The translations under genes were made by a program, and so were the position numbers. Below, one piece after another: positions 7,220 through 14,564 of a stretch of 26,007 nucleotides of DNA. The stretch's first letter is position 1; each line of letters starts with the position of its first letter. The notes under the pieces were generated by a model. The model was given only the letters and a program-made list of their open reading frames with translations, had not been told where the DNA came from and did not search any database. The stretch spans positions 1 to 26,007 of the forward strand of contig CANHBE010000007.1 in assembly GCA_947458575.1 (NCBI GenBank), in the 5' to 3' direction. Source of the stretch: Flavobacteriaceae bacterium. GTDB taxonomy: Bacteria > Bacteroidota > Bacteroidia > Flavobacteriales > Flavobacteriaceae.

Positions 7220-8734
7220 TTATTGAACAGCTAAGAGAGCATTGATATTTCCATAGCCAAATTGTGAACTCTTATTAGGAAAGAAATTTCCAGATTGACG
7301 CATTTTTGCCAATACTTGATCTCTGGTCCACGATGGATTTTTAGCCCAAACCAAGGCTGCAATTCCAGCTGTTGTTGCTGTTGCCACGGAAGATCCGCCA
7401 ACATAATCCGTTTGTGCATTGTAGTAACTATTCACAGGAACGTTTTTGCCGGTCGCTGCTCTTTGCATAACGATAGTAAAATCAACTTTACTGCCGGTAT
7501 GACAATCATCACATTTTACAATTGTAGCTCCTTCTTTAACGCCAGTTACTGCAACAGTTTCGGGCATCCACGCCGGAAAAATAACACCAACAAAAGTTGT
7601 AAAACTAGTTGATGTGCCGGCAGCGCAAAAAATCAATTTTCCCTTGCTGTAAGCCAATCGAATTGCATCTTCAATTTTACCAACTGAGAAAATATGTCCC
7701 ATCGACATCGAAATGATCTTGACGTTGCTGTTGTTGGCCAAGGCTGTGAATGCTTTCTTAACGCCTTCTTGTTCCTGATAACCATCGACAACCACATTGG
7801 CTGCAGCACGATAAGTTATTAAATTAGCATTATAGGCAACACCAACCGGCATACCACTGTTGTTGCGCGGTGCAGTTGCCACAGAAGCCATACTTGTTCC
7901 ATGCCCACACAAGTCATTTGGACCATCAGTACTTGTACTCCATGGCCAAACAGAATCAACGTAAACGCCAAACTTCTGAATTGTTCGACCTGAAGAAACA
8001 CCAGTGTTGAAACTTGAACCCAAAAGTGTTTGATTTGGAGAAGTTCCGGTATCAATGATTCCAATTGTCACACCTTGACCAGTACTCAGCGACCAAGCTG
8101 ATGGAATGTTGTGCTGGTAGAAAGTCCATGGTACTTTAGCATTAGGAGTAACGGTTGTAAAGTCGGAAGTATTCAATGTTTGTGATTCATAACCACAGCC
8201 TGACGATCCTGAACTGGAAGCTGCACTTCTCATTTGTTCCTCTCGAATCGCAACATACCGATAATCAGCGGGTTCGATATAACGGATATACTTACTGCGT
8301 CTTAATGCAATGATGGTCTCCTGCTTTGTGATCATCACATTGATCAGATTTAAATCTGAGTCCGCAGAAACCAATATCTTACTCAAAGGCTGCTGTTCGT
8401 AGGTTGTAATTATTCTGAGTAATTCTTCTTGTAGTCGTTGACTATTGTTACTTTTTGAGCGATCAAAATCTGACTTTGAATTACCAAATCCAATAGTGAT
8501 CAAATTATTTCCGTGATACGCGGCGCTCCACAGCATTTGATTTGAAGCTTCTTTCCAATTAAAATTACCGCGAGACTGAAGCGCGTTGTCAATGGCCTGA
8601 TTAACTTGCTGCGTTGTTAATGGTTCTTTCTGAACGGCATCAATGATAATTGGGGAAGCGTCGGTTTCATCTTGGTTGCAAGAGCTAAAAAAAGCAATAC
8701 AAAATAGGGAAATCAGTAAACATTTATTTCTCAT
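7220..8734 (-). CDS. Secreted S8 (subtilisin-like) serine peptidase lipoprotein
   Basis: The 504-residue protein begins with a lipoprotein signal, MRNKCLLISLFCIAFFSSCN, with Cys19 as the predicted lipidated residue. Residues about 30-160 form a prodomain ending in KYIRYIEPADYRYV, like an inhibitor-I9 propeptide. The catalytic domain follows, with Asp228 (IGIIDTGTSPN), His278 (CGHGTSMASV) and Ser449 (GGSSVATATTAG). Two oddities are clear. The oxyanion-hole asparagine, normally in AAGN, is Thr374 here (FCAAGTSTS). The Ser motif also lacks its usual proline (VATATTAG instead of MAxPxxxG). The triad is otherwise complete, so activity may be altered rather than lost. There is no type IX sorting domain. 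It is divergent from smpB and ends at a good terminator. Confidence 0.88.
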   Translation of the reverse strand: MRNKCLLISLFCIAFFSSCNQDETDASPIIIDAVQKEPLTTQQVNQAIDNALQSRGNFNWKEASNQMLWSAAYHGNNLITIGFGNSKSDFDRSKSNNSQRLQEELLRIITTYEQQPLSKILVSADSDLNLINVMITKQETIIALRRSKYIRYIEPADYRYVAIREEQMRSAASSSGSSGCGYESQTLNTSDFTTVTPNAKVPWTFYQHNIPSAWSLSTGQGVTIGIIDTGTSPNQTLLGSSFNTGVSSGRTIQKFGVYVDSVWPWSTSTDGPNDLCGHGTSMASVATAPRNNSGMPVGVAYNANLITYRAAANVVVDGYQEQEGVKKAFTALANNSNVKIISMSMGHIFSVGKIEDAIRLAYSKGKLIFCAAGTSTSFTTFVGVIFPAWMPETVAVTGVKEGATIVKCDDCHTGSKVDFTIVMQRAATGKNVPVNSYYNAQTDYVGGSSVATATTAGIAALVWAKNPSWTRDQVLAKMRQSGNFFPNKSSQFGYGNINALLAVQ

Positions 8735-8888
8735 AAAATTGATTTTTAGTGATTTATAAACGAATTTAATAAATGATATGGTTCGTGTCGCAAATGTTAA
8801 TAAAAATCTAAAAAAATATTTATGAAAGTCGATTAATACAGCCCTGATTTTAGTGAAAGTATCGGTTTAAAACATTTAGATTTTGTAC

Positions 8889-8896
8889 TATCTTTG
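8889..8896 (+). promoter_or_regulatory. -7 promoter element of smpB
   Basis: TATCTTTG matches TAnnTTTG exactly and is followed after 7 nt by the smpB ATG. Transcription should therefore begin within a few bases of the start codon, giving a leaderless or nearly leaderless mRNA. This also excludes the longer TTG-initiated frame that starts at 8883. Confidence 0.65.
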
Positions 8897-8903
8897 CGGT
8901 CCT

Positions 8904-9359
8904 ATGCAAAAAACTGTCAATATCCTTAACAAGCGAGCGCGCTTTGATTACGAGATTCTGGAAACTTATACCGCAGGAATCGTTTTGACTGGTACCGAGA
9001 TTAAGTCCATTCGACTCGGAAAAGCGAACATTACGGAAAGCTTCTGCGAGTTTAATGATGCGACTGAACTTTTTGCGATTAACACCTACATCGAAGAATA
9101 TGCATTCGGAAATCAGTTTAATCACAAAGCACGGAGTGAACGCAAGTTGTTGTTAAACAAACGTGAACTAAAAAGTTTGTCAAAAAATGTACAAACCAAA
9201 GGTCTTACTATTGTTCCCCTAAAGTTGCATACCAACGAGAAAGGATTGGCGAAGCTAGATATCGGACTTTGTCGCGGAAAGAAAACCTACGACAAAAGAG
9301 AATCCTTGAAAGAACAAGATACCAAGCGTGATCTCGATCGACTCAAAAAAAGCTTTTAG
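8904..9359 (+). CDS. smpB: SsrA-binding protein SmpB
   Basis: SmpB binds tmRNA and brings it to stalled ribosomes for trans-translation. With the ATG at 8904 the protein is 151 residues, the usual size, starting MQKTVNILNKRARFDYEI. Conserved blocks include GIVLTGTEIKSIRLGKANI (about 23-41), the RNA-binding segment FNHKARSERKLLLNKREL and the basic tail KRDLDRLKKSF, which enters the mRNA channel. The tmRNA gene itself is not in this window. The promoter box is only 7 nt before the start codon. Confidence 0.96.
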   Translation: MQKTVNILNKRARFDYEILETYTAGIVLTGTEIKSIRLGKANITESFCEFNDATELFAINTYIEEYAFGNQFNHKARSERKLLLNKRELKSLSKNVQTKGLTIVPLKLHTNEKGLAKLDIGLCRGKKTYDKRESLKEQDTKRDLDRLKKSF

Positions 9360-9374
9360 TTGTTTTTTTATGAC

Positions 9375-9382
9375 TAGATTTG
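9375..9382 (+). promoter_or_regulatory. -7 promoter element of the XRE regulator gene
   Basis: TAGATTTG matches TAnnTTTG exactly. It lies 22 nt before the TTG start codon at 9405 and 15 nt after the smpB stop, so the regulator probably has its own transcript. Confidence 0.55.
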
Positions 9383-9404
9383 TCCTAAACAAATTTAGAG
9401 TGTC

Positions 9405-9773
9405 TTGCACAAGTTACTGAAACATGCACGTGAAAAAAAAGGTTTGAAGACGAGAGAAATTTCAACTTTGCTGAACATCGATCAAGCATTGATTAGCAAA
9501 TTTGAGAACGGACAACGAACACCTACCAAACAGCAAGTAATTCAATTGGCTAAATTGCTCGAAATTGATGAAGACTTATTGATAATTGCTTGGTTAAAAG
9601 AAAAAATCAAACACCTTATCGCCGATGAGTCCTTAGGATTAAAAGCGCTTCAGGAAGTTGCAAGTGAACTAGATCCAACAAAGGAAAAGAACAAAAACAT
9701 TGATTTTCTATTTGAAGAAATGGAAACGCTTAGAGCCAAAATGGAAGCCTTCAAAAATTCACAAACGAATTAA
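9405..9773 (+). CDS. XRE-family helix-turn-helix regulator, TTG start
   Basis: The 122-residue protein has a Cro/C1-type HTH at about residues 1-58: LLKHAREKKGLKTREISTLL, then IDQALISKFENGQRTPT as the recognition region and a third helix block LAKLLEI. The remainder (about 60-122) is helical and charged, ending in EEMETLRAKMEAF, which may form a coiled coil for dimerisation. An in-frame TAG at 9396 leaves TTG at 9405 as the only usable start before the HTH, and a -7 box stands 22 nt upstream. Its stop overlaps that of pcm in the sequence TTAA. Targets are unknown; its own promoter is a natural candidate. Confidence 0.82.
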   Translation: MHKLLKHAREKKGLKTREISTLLNIDQALISKFENGQRTPTKQQVIQLAKLLEIDEDLLIIAWLKEKIKHLIADESLGLKALQEVASELDPTKEKNKNIDFLFEEMETLRAKMEAFKNSQTN

Positions 9774-10411
9774 TTCTTATTCTCCAACAGCGGTACGAAG
9801 CGAAACGTGCCATGCTCGTGCTTTTCGAATTGCGTTTCATTTTTACGAATGAGTACTGTCATGACTTGAACATCTTCACCTAACGGAATTACGAGCCGGC
9901 CGCCTATCTTGAGTTGTGCCATCAGTGGTTTTGGGATTATTGGAGCTCCGGCAGTTACAATAATGCTGTCATATGGGGCGTGAGCGATCAAACCTTTATA
10001 ACCGTCACCGAATGACAAATGCTTGGGTCGAATTCCTATTTTTGGCAATAATGACGAAGTTTGATTAAAAAGTTCTTTTTGACGCTCAATGCTGTAAACC
10101 TGAGCACCCATCATACATAAAACCGCAGTTTGATAACCAGAGCCGGTTCCAATTTCTAGGATTTTATGCCCTTTTTTTACTTCAAGCAATTGGGTTTGAA
10201 ATGCTACCGTGTACGGTTGCGAAATCGTTTGCCCTGCGCCAATCGGAAATGGTTTGTCTTGATAAGCGAAATCTTCAAAACTTGAATTCAAAAAAAGATG
10301 TCTGGGAATTTTCATCATTGCTTCAAGAACATTCTTGTCGTTAATTCCTTTTTCCTTGAGCAAATTGATGAGCTGAATTCGTAGTCCTTTATGCTTAGCT
10401 GTATCTTTCAA
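9770..10411 (-). CDS. pcm: Protein-L-isoaspartate O-methyltransferase
   Basis: Pcm methylates isoaspartyl residues in aged proteins using S-adenosylmethionine, starting their repair. I choose TTG at 10411 (213 residues, MKDTAKHKGLRIQLINLLKE) over an in-frame ATG at 10456. The upstream codons are unlike the family, and a promoter -7 box at 10434-10441 lies inside them. Family motifs are IPRHLFLNSSFEDFAYQDKP, the substrate-loop PIGAGQTISQPYTVAFQ, the SAM-binding ILEIGTGSGYQTAVL and the later IIVTAGAPIIP. The gene is convergent with the XRE regulator, sharing a TTAA where both stop codons overlap. Confidence 0.92.
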   Translation of the reverse strand: MKDTAKHKGLRIQLINLLKEKGINDKNVLEAMMKIPRHLFLNSSFEDFAYQDKPFPIGAGQTISQPYTVAFQTQLLEVKKGHKILEIGTGSGYQTAVLCMMGAQVYSIERQKELFNQTSSLLPKIGIRPKHLSFGDGYKGLIAHAPYDSIIVTAGAPIIPKPLMAQLKIGGRLVIPLGEDVQVMTVLIRKNETQFEKHEHGTFRFVPLLENKN

Positions 10412-10433
10412 AATCGAAATAAAATTTTCGTTC

Positions 10434-10441
10434 CAAAAGTA
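10434..10441 (-). promoter_or_regulatory. -7 promoter element of pcm
   Basis: The minus strand reads TACTTTTG, an exact TAnnTTTG match, 22 nt before the TTG start at 10411. It supports the shorter pcm reading frame. Confidence 0.5.
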
Positions 10442-10511
10442 ATAAAGAAATCGCAATTTTTGGGAGCATAATGTGACTATTATACCTAAAATTTTATTCG
10501 AATGTTGAAAA

Positions 10512-10525
10512 ATTGACTAGTCAAT
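10512..10525. other. Perfect 14-bp palindrome between pcm and the Gfo/Idh gene
   Basis: ATTGACTAGTCAAT is perfectly self-complementary and lies about 70 bp upstream of the pcm -7 box and 97 bp before the other divergent promoter box. A second, imperfect dyad, GTGG-8 nt-CCAC, is at 10561-10576. Either could be a regulator binding site; nothing in the sequence identifies the regulator. Confidence 0.35.
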
Positions 10526-10621
10526 ATGGCCTAAACAGTCAGTGGTGATTTTATCATGACGTGGAAAATTTACCACTTTAAATTATCTCTCTAATATCAA
10601 GTAGCGATACCAATTAATTTC

Positions 10622-10629
10622 TATTTTTG
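10622..10629 (+). promoter_or_regulatory. -7 promoter element of the Gfo/Idh oxidoreductase gene
   Basis: TATTTTTG matches TAnnTTTG and is 15 nt before the ATG at 10645. A TTG that would extend the reading frame (10627) lies inside this box and is therefore unlikely to be the start. Confidence 0.55.
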
Positions 10630-10644
10630 TTCAAATTTTTTTAT

Positions 10645-11610
10645 ATGCTAAAAATTGGTGTCTTAGGTGCCGGTCATCTTGGTAAAATTCATTTAAAATT
10701 ATTACAATTATCTACGCAATACGAGCTGGTCGGATTTTATGACGAAGATCTTGAAAACGGAAAGAAGATAGCAGAAGAGTTTGGCTATAAACAATTTAAC
10801 ACTATTGAATCATTGATCGATGCTGTGGATGTCATTGACATTGTAACGCCAACGCTTTCTCACTGCGAATGCGCCGCTGTAGCGATTAAATCCGGTAAGC
10901 ATGTCTTTATTGAAAAACCCATTTCGAATACTGTTGCAGAAGCAGAAGAAATAATGGCTTTGGCCAAAGAATATGGAGTTAAAGGTCAAGTTGGACACGT
11001 AGAACGTTTCAATCCTGCATTTATAGCAACTAAAGAAATGATTGAAAATCCGATGTTTATCGAAGCTCATCGATTGGCTGAGTTTAATCCGAGAGGAACC
11101 GACGTTCCAGTTGTATTGGATTTGATGATACATGATATTGATGTTATTTTAAGTGTAGTCAACTCCAAAGTAAAGTCGATTAGCGGCAGCGGTGTTTCAG
11201 TAATATCAGACACTCCTGATATTGCCAACGCGCGTATCGAATTTGAAAACGGATGTGTCGCCAATCTTACCTCCAGCAGGATTTCGCTCAAGAACATGCG
11301 CAAGACTCGGTTCTTTCAGAAAGACGCTTATATCTCAGTTGACTTTCTGGAGAAAGCATGTGAAGTTGTCAAAATGAAAGATGCACCGGAAAATCCGGGT
11401 GATTTTGATATGATTCTTCAAAATGCGGAAGGAGTTAAAAAGCAAATTTATTTCGCCAACCCGACTGTAGCTCCAAATAATGCGATACTTGACGAATTAG
11501 AAACCTTTGCCGCTGCAATCAATGGAAATACAACACCAATAGTAACGCTAGAACAAGGCACTGATGCACTTCGGGTAGCCTATCAAATCATAGATTGTTT
11601 TAAATCATAA
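10645..11610 (+). CDS. Gfo/Idh/MocA family NAD(P)-dependent oxidoreductase
   Basis: With ATG at 10645 the protein has 321 residues. A Rossmann nucleotide site opens it (IGVLGAGHLGKIH, 4-16). The family EKP motif is at 90-92 (FIEKPIS), and the substrate-side motif DLMIHDIDVIL (159-169) contains His163. The stretch VGHVERFNPAF at 116-126 resembles what I recall from UDP-GlcNAc 3-dehydrogenases (GnnA-type), so a nucleotide-sugar substrate is possible, but no partner aminotransferase is adjacent. The gene begins a plus-strand run: the 3-hydroxybutyryl-CoA dehydrogenase gene follows after 11 bp. A -7 promoter box is 15 nt upstream of the start. Confidence 0.87.
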   Translation: MLKIGVLGAGHLGKIHLKLLQLSTQYELVGFYDEDLENGKKIAEEFGYKQFNTIESLIDAVDVIDIVTPTLSHCECAAVAIKSGKHVFIEKPISNTVAEAEEIMALAKEYGVKGQVGHVERFNPAFIATKEMIENPMFIEAHRLAEFNPRGTDVPVVLDLMIHDIDVILSVVNSKVKSISGSGVSVISDTPDIANARIEFENGCVANLTSSRISLKNMRKTRFFQKDAYISVDFLEKACEVVKMKDAPENPGDFDMILQNAEGVKKQIYFANPTVAPNNAILDELETFAAAINGNTTPIVTLEQGTDALRVAYQIIDCFKS

Positions 11611-11621
11611 ATAATAGAAAA

Positions 11622-12515
11622 ATGAAGAATATAGCTGTAATCGGAGCCGGAACAATGGGTAACGGAATTGCGCATACGTTTGCTCAAAGCGGATTTACTG
11701 TAAAACTAATCGACATCTCCGAGCAATCTCTGGACAAAGGAATGGCAACAATTGCGACCAATCTCGACAGAATGGTAGCTAAAGGCAGTATTACCGAAGA
11801 TGACAAATTGAAAACAATTCGCAATATTATCACTTACACTGCTCTCAAAGATGGAGTTGTCGGCGTTGATCTTGTCGTCGAAGCTGCAACTGAGAATATT
11901 GAATTGAAACTAAAAATTTTCAAACAACTCAATGAAGCGTGCTCACATCAAACGATTCTGGCTACAAACACCTCTTCTATTTCCATTACACAAATAGCTT
12001 CAGTGGTTTCGCATCCGGAACGTGTGATTGGTATGCACTTTATGAATCCAGTGCCGATTATGAAATTGGTTGAAATCATTCGCGGTTACAATACTAGTGA
12101 TGCTATTACTAAAGTCATCATGGACTTGTCCGTCGCTCTCGGAAAAGTCCCAGTGGAAGTGAATGATTATCCTGGTTTTGTGGCCAATAGAATTCTGATG
12201 CCCATGATTAATGAGTCTATTGAAACTTTATACAACGGTGTTGCAGGTGTTTATGAAATCGATACAGTCATGAAATTGGGAATGGCACATCCAATGGGAC
12301 CATTGCAATTGGCTGATTTTATTGGACTTGATGTATGTCTGGCTATTTTAAACGTCATGTATGATGGATTCAAAAACCCGAAATACGCCCCATGTCCATT
12401 GCTTGTCAATATGGTAATGGCCGGAAAATTAGGTGTAAAGTCGGGAGAAGGATTCTACGATTATTCCGAAAGTAAAAAAGCGGAAAAAGTAGCTCGAATG
12501 TTTTTGAAAAATTAA
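11622..12515 (+). CDS. hbd: 3-hydroxybutyryl-CoA dehydrogenase
   Basis: The 297-residue enzyme oxidises or forms (S)-3-hydroxyacyl-CoA with NAD(P). The dinucleotide site is IAVIGAGTMGNGIAHTFAQSGF (about 4-25). The catalytic-domain motif VIGMHFMNPVPIMKLVEI carries the active-site histidine. NDYPGFVANRILMPMINE and MKLGMAHPMGPLQLADFIGLD are the standard C-terminal dimer-domain motifs. It is a stand-alone dehydrogenase without an enoyl-CoA hydratase domain. It is coupled to the preceding oxidoreductase by an 11-bp gap. No other beta-oxidation or butyrate genes are nearby, so the pathway (fatty-acid, amino-acid or phenylacetate breakdown) is open. Confidence 0.93.
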   Translation: MKNIAVIGAGTMGNGIAHTFAQSGFTVKLIDISEQSLDKGMATIATNLDRMVAKGSITEDDKLKTIRNIITYTALKDGVVGVDLVVEAATENIELKLKIFKQLNEACSHQTILATNTSSISITQIASVVSHPERVIGMHFMNPVPIMKLVEIIRGYNTSDAITKVIMDLSVALGKVPVEVNDYPGFVANRILMPMINESIETLYNGVAGVYEIDTVMKLGMAHPMGPLQLADFIGLDVCLAILNVMYDGFKNPKYAPCPLLVNMVMAGKLGVKSGEGFYDYSESKKAEKVARMFLKN

Positions 12516-12548
12516 TTTGTAACACGGAATAGTTAATAATGACTTCCA

Positions 12549-12576
12549 AATTATTAATTGTTAATTATTCATTATT
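12549..12576 (+). repeat. Four degenerate 7-bp tandem repeats before the DUF1015 gene
   Basis: The units are AATTATT, AATTGTT, AATTATT and CATTATT in exact 7-bp register, ending 12 nt before the ATG at 12589. No promoter box is visible between here and the preceding stop. The arrangement parallels the ladders before efp and the nuclease gene. Confidence 0.65.
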
Positions 12577-12588
12577 CAATAAAGATCG

Positions 12589-13809
12589 ATGGCAAGTATT
12601 TTTCCATTTGAAGCTGTTCGTCCCACACGAGACAAAGTTTGCTTGGTAACTTGCCGCTCCTACGAAGAATATGTCACTGCTGAATTGGCTGCTCAATTGG
12701 ATTTTAATCCGTTGTCGTTTTTGCATGTACTCAAACCGGCCTTTATCAACCAGCAAACGATTGCTTACGAAAAAAGATACAAGCAAGTTCACCAAAAATA
12801 CCAGGAATTTAAAGATGAAATTATTCTCGTAAAGGACAAGAAGCCTGCGATTTACATTCATAAAATTATCACCAAAACAGAATCCTTTACGGGAATCATT
12901 GTCGGAACTTCGATTGAAGAATACCGAAACGATATTATCAAAAAGCATGAAGACACGATAGCTTTTCGAGTTCGACTGCTGAAAGAATACATGAAGTACT
13001 CCGGATTCAACACAGAGCCGGTACTCATGACCTATCCCGATAACAAGACCATAGAAAATTGGATTTTCAATTGCACACAGAAATTCGCTGATTTTGAATT
13101 TTCAACCACCAAGAAAGAAATTCATTACCTATGGAAAATTGATGATTTACTAGAAATCAATTGGTTGCAGAATATTTTTCGGAAGATCAATAATCTCTAC
13201 ATCGCCGACGGTCATCATCGTTGTGAAGCTTCGGCCTTACTCTCTGAAGAAAACGAAGATGACGACAATGAGTCAAAGCGTCATATGCTTAGCTATTTGA
13301 TTTCAGAAAACAATGTCAGAATATATGAGTATAACCGCGTCATCAAAGACCTTAACGGTTTATCTAAAAGCGACTTTTTGCATTCCTTAAGTATAACTTT
13401 TGCAATCGAAAATCTGGATCAAGCTGATGCAAAACCTACTACCAAACACCAATTTGGCATGTACCTCGACAGACAGTTTTACCGTTTGACATTAAAAGAA
13501 GAACATCAAAGCTTTAAGACCGTTTTGCAAGCTCTTGATGCGCAAATCCTGTACGAAAAGGTACTGTCAGAACTCCTCAATATTAGAGATTTACGAAACG
13601 ATGAACGCATTGAGTATATTTCTGGTAAACATACTTTACAAGTTTTGAAACAAAAAGTAGATGAAGGTGAATTTGAGGTGGGATTTATTTTGTTTCCGTG
13701 TGATATCCATGAAATCAAAAATATGGCAGACCAACACCTGATCATGCCGCCAAAAAGTACTTATATTGAACCGAAATTTAGAAGCGGATTGGTGATTTAT
13801 GAGTTGTAA
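12589..13809 (+). CDS. DUF1015 family protein with ParB-like GHHR motif
   Basis: The 406-residue protein matches the DUF1015 family: N-terminal IFPFEAVRPTRDKV, a middle region with RVRLLKEYMKYSG, and the hallmark LYIADGHHRCEASALL at about 203-218. The GHHRxxA element resembles box II of ParB/Srx-fold proteins, some of which bind or hydrolyse nucleotides, and a free serine kinase of that fold is known. I therefore regard a nucleotide-dependent small-molecule kinase as possible but unproven. In many genomes this family is found next to serine-synthesis genes; here neighbours are hbd and yggS. The C-terminal part ends MPPKSTYIEPKFRSGLVIYE, also typical. Confidence 0.88.
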   Translation: MASIFPFEAVRPTRDKVCLVTCRSYEEYVTAELAAQLDFNPLSFLHVLKPAFINQQTIAYEKRYKQVHQKYQEFKDEIILVKDKKPAIYIHKIITKTESFTGIIVGTSIEEYRNDIIKKHEDTIAFRVRLLKEYMKYSGFNTEPVLMTYPDNKTIENWIFNCTQKFADFEFSTTKKEIHYLWKIDDLLEINWLQNIFRKINNLYIADGHHRCEASALLSEENEDDDNESKRHMLSYLISENNVRIYEYNRVIKDLNGLSKSDFLHSLSITFAIENLDQADAKPTTKHQFGMYLDRQFYRLTLKEEHQSFKTVLQALDAQILYEKVLSELLNIRDLRNDERIEYISGKHTLQVLKQKVDEGEFEVGFILFPCDIHEIKNMADQHLIMPPKSTYIEPKFRSGLVIYEL

Positions 13810-13850
13810 TTCTCCGAAAAAATAAAAGTATTCGCATTAAAATATCAAGT

Positions 13851-14510
13851 ATGTCCATTCAAGATAATCTTCAAAAAATTAGAGCTACACTTCCACCGCA
13901 TGTTACGCTTGTCGCTGTCTCGAAGACAAAACCGATTCCCGAACTACTTGAGGCTTACCATGCCGGTCAACGGGTTTTCGGAGAAAACAAGATTCAGGAA
14001 ATGACAGAAAAATGGGAACAAATGCCCAAAGATATCCAATGGCATATGATTGGTCATGTTCAAAGCAACAAAGTCAAATATATGGCGCCATACGTTAGCT
14101 TAATACATGGCGTTGACAGTCTGAAATTATTGGAAGAAATCAACAAACAAGCACAAAAAAACAACAGAATTATAGATTGCCTTTTGCAACTTCATATCGC
14201 AGAAGAAGAAACCAAGTTCGGATTGAATGAAGAAGAACTTCGAGATTTGTTGCAATCAGAAACTTTCAAAAATCTGCATCATATTAGAGTGATTGGACTA
14301 ATGGGCATGGCAACATTTACCGAAAACCAAGCTCAAATAAAGAGAGAATTCCAACATCTCAAAGCCATTTTCGATTCGAATCAACAGCCGACAGCCGACA
14401 ACCTATATCTTACAGTTCTATCCATGGGCATGTCCGGTGATTATCAAATCGCCATTGAATGTGGCAGTACGATGATTCGAATAGGAAGTAGTATCTTTGG
14501 CGGGCGATAA
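13851..14510 (+). CDS. yggS: YggS/PLPBP family pyridoxal phosphate homeostasis protein
   Basis: The 219-residue protein is a non-catalytic fold-type III PLP binder that influences vitamin B6 and amino-acid balance. The PLP lysine is Lys25 in VAVSKTKP. Other family motifs are RVFGENKIQEM, IQWHMIGHVQSNKVKY, LLQLHIAEEETKFGL and GLMGMAT, and the phosphate-binding C-terminus LSMGMSGDYQIAIECGSTMIRIGSSIFG. It lies 41 bp after the DUF1015 gene and 54 bp before the nuclease gene on the same strand. Confidence 0.96.
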   Translation: MSIQDNLQKIRATLPPHVTLVAVSKTKPIPELLEAYHAGQRVFGENKIQEMTEKWEQMPKDIQWHMIGHVQSNKVKYMAPYVSLIHGVDSLKLLEEINKQAQKNNRIIDCLLQLHIAEEETKFGLNEEELRDLLQSETFKNLHHIRVIGLMGMATFTENQAQIKREFQHLKAIFDSNQQPTADNLYLTVLSMGMSGDYQIAIECGSTMIRIGSSIFGGR

Positions 14511-14531
14511 CTGTCGACGGACAATAACAAT

Positions 14532-14559
14532 TGACTACTAATTACTGAACACTGATTAC
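14532..14559 (+). repeat. Four degenerate 7-bp tandem repeats before the nuclease gene
   Basis: The units TGACTAC, TAATTAC, TGAACAC and TGATTAC are in 7-bp register and end 5 nt before the TTG start at 14565. Their sequence is unrelated to the units before the DUF1015 gene, but size, copy number and position are the same. Confidence 0.6.
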
Positions 14560-14564
14560 CACAT

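Noticed and set aside
8760..8815. TAACATTTG upstream of the S8 peptidase as a -7 promoter box
   Set aside because: The spacing between TA and TTTG is three bases instead of two, so it does not meet the consensus used for the other calls.
9346..9370. AAAAGCTTTT followed by a T-run after smpB as a terminator
   Set aside because: The dyad has no loop and would not form a stable hairpin; termination there is not supported.
12565..12948. A 127-codon minus-strand frame overlapping the DUF1015 gene start
   Set aside because: It is antisense to a clear conserved N-terminus and has low-complexity, unrecognised content.
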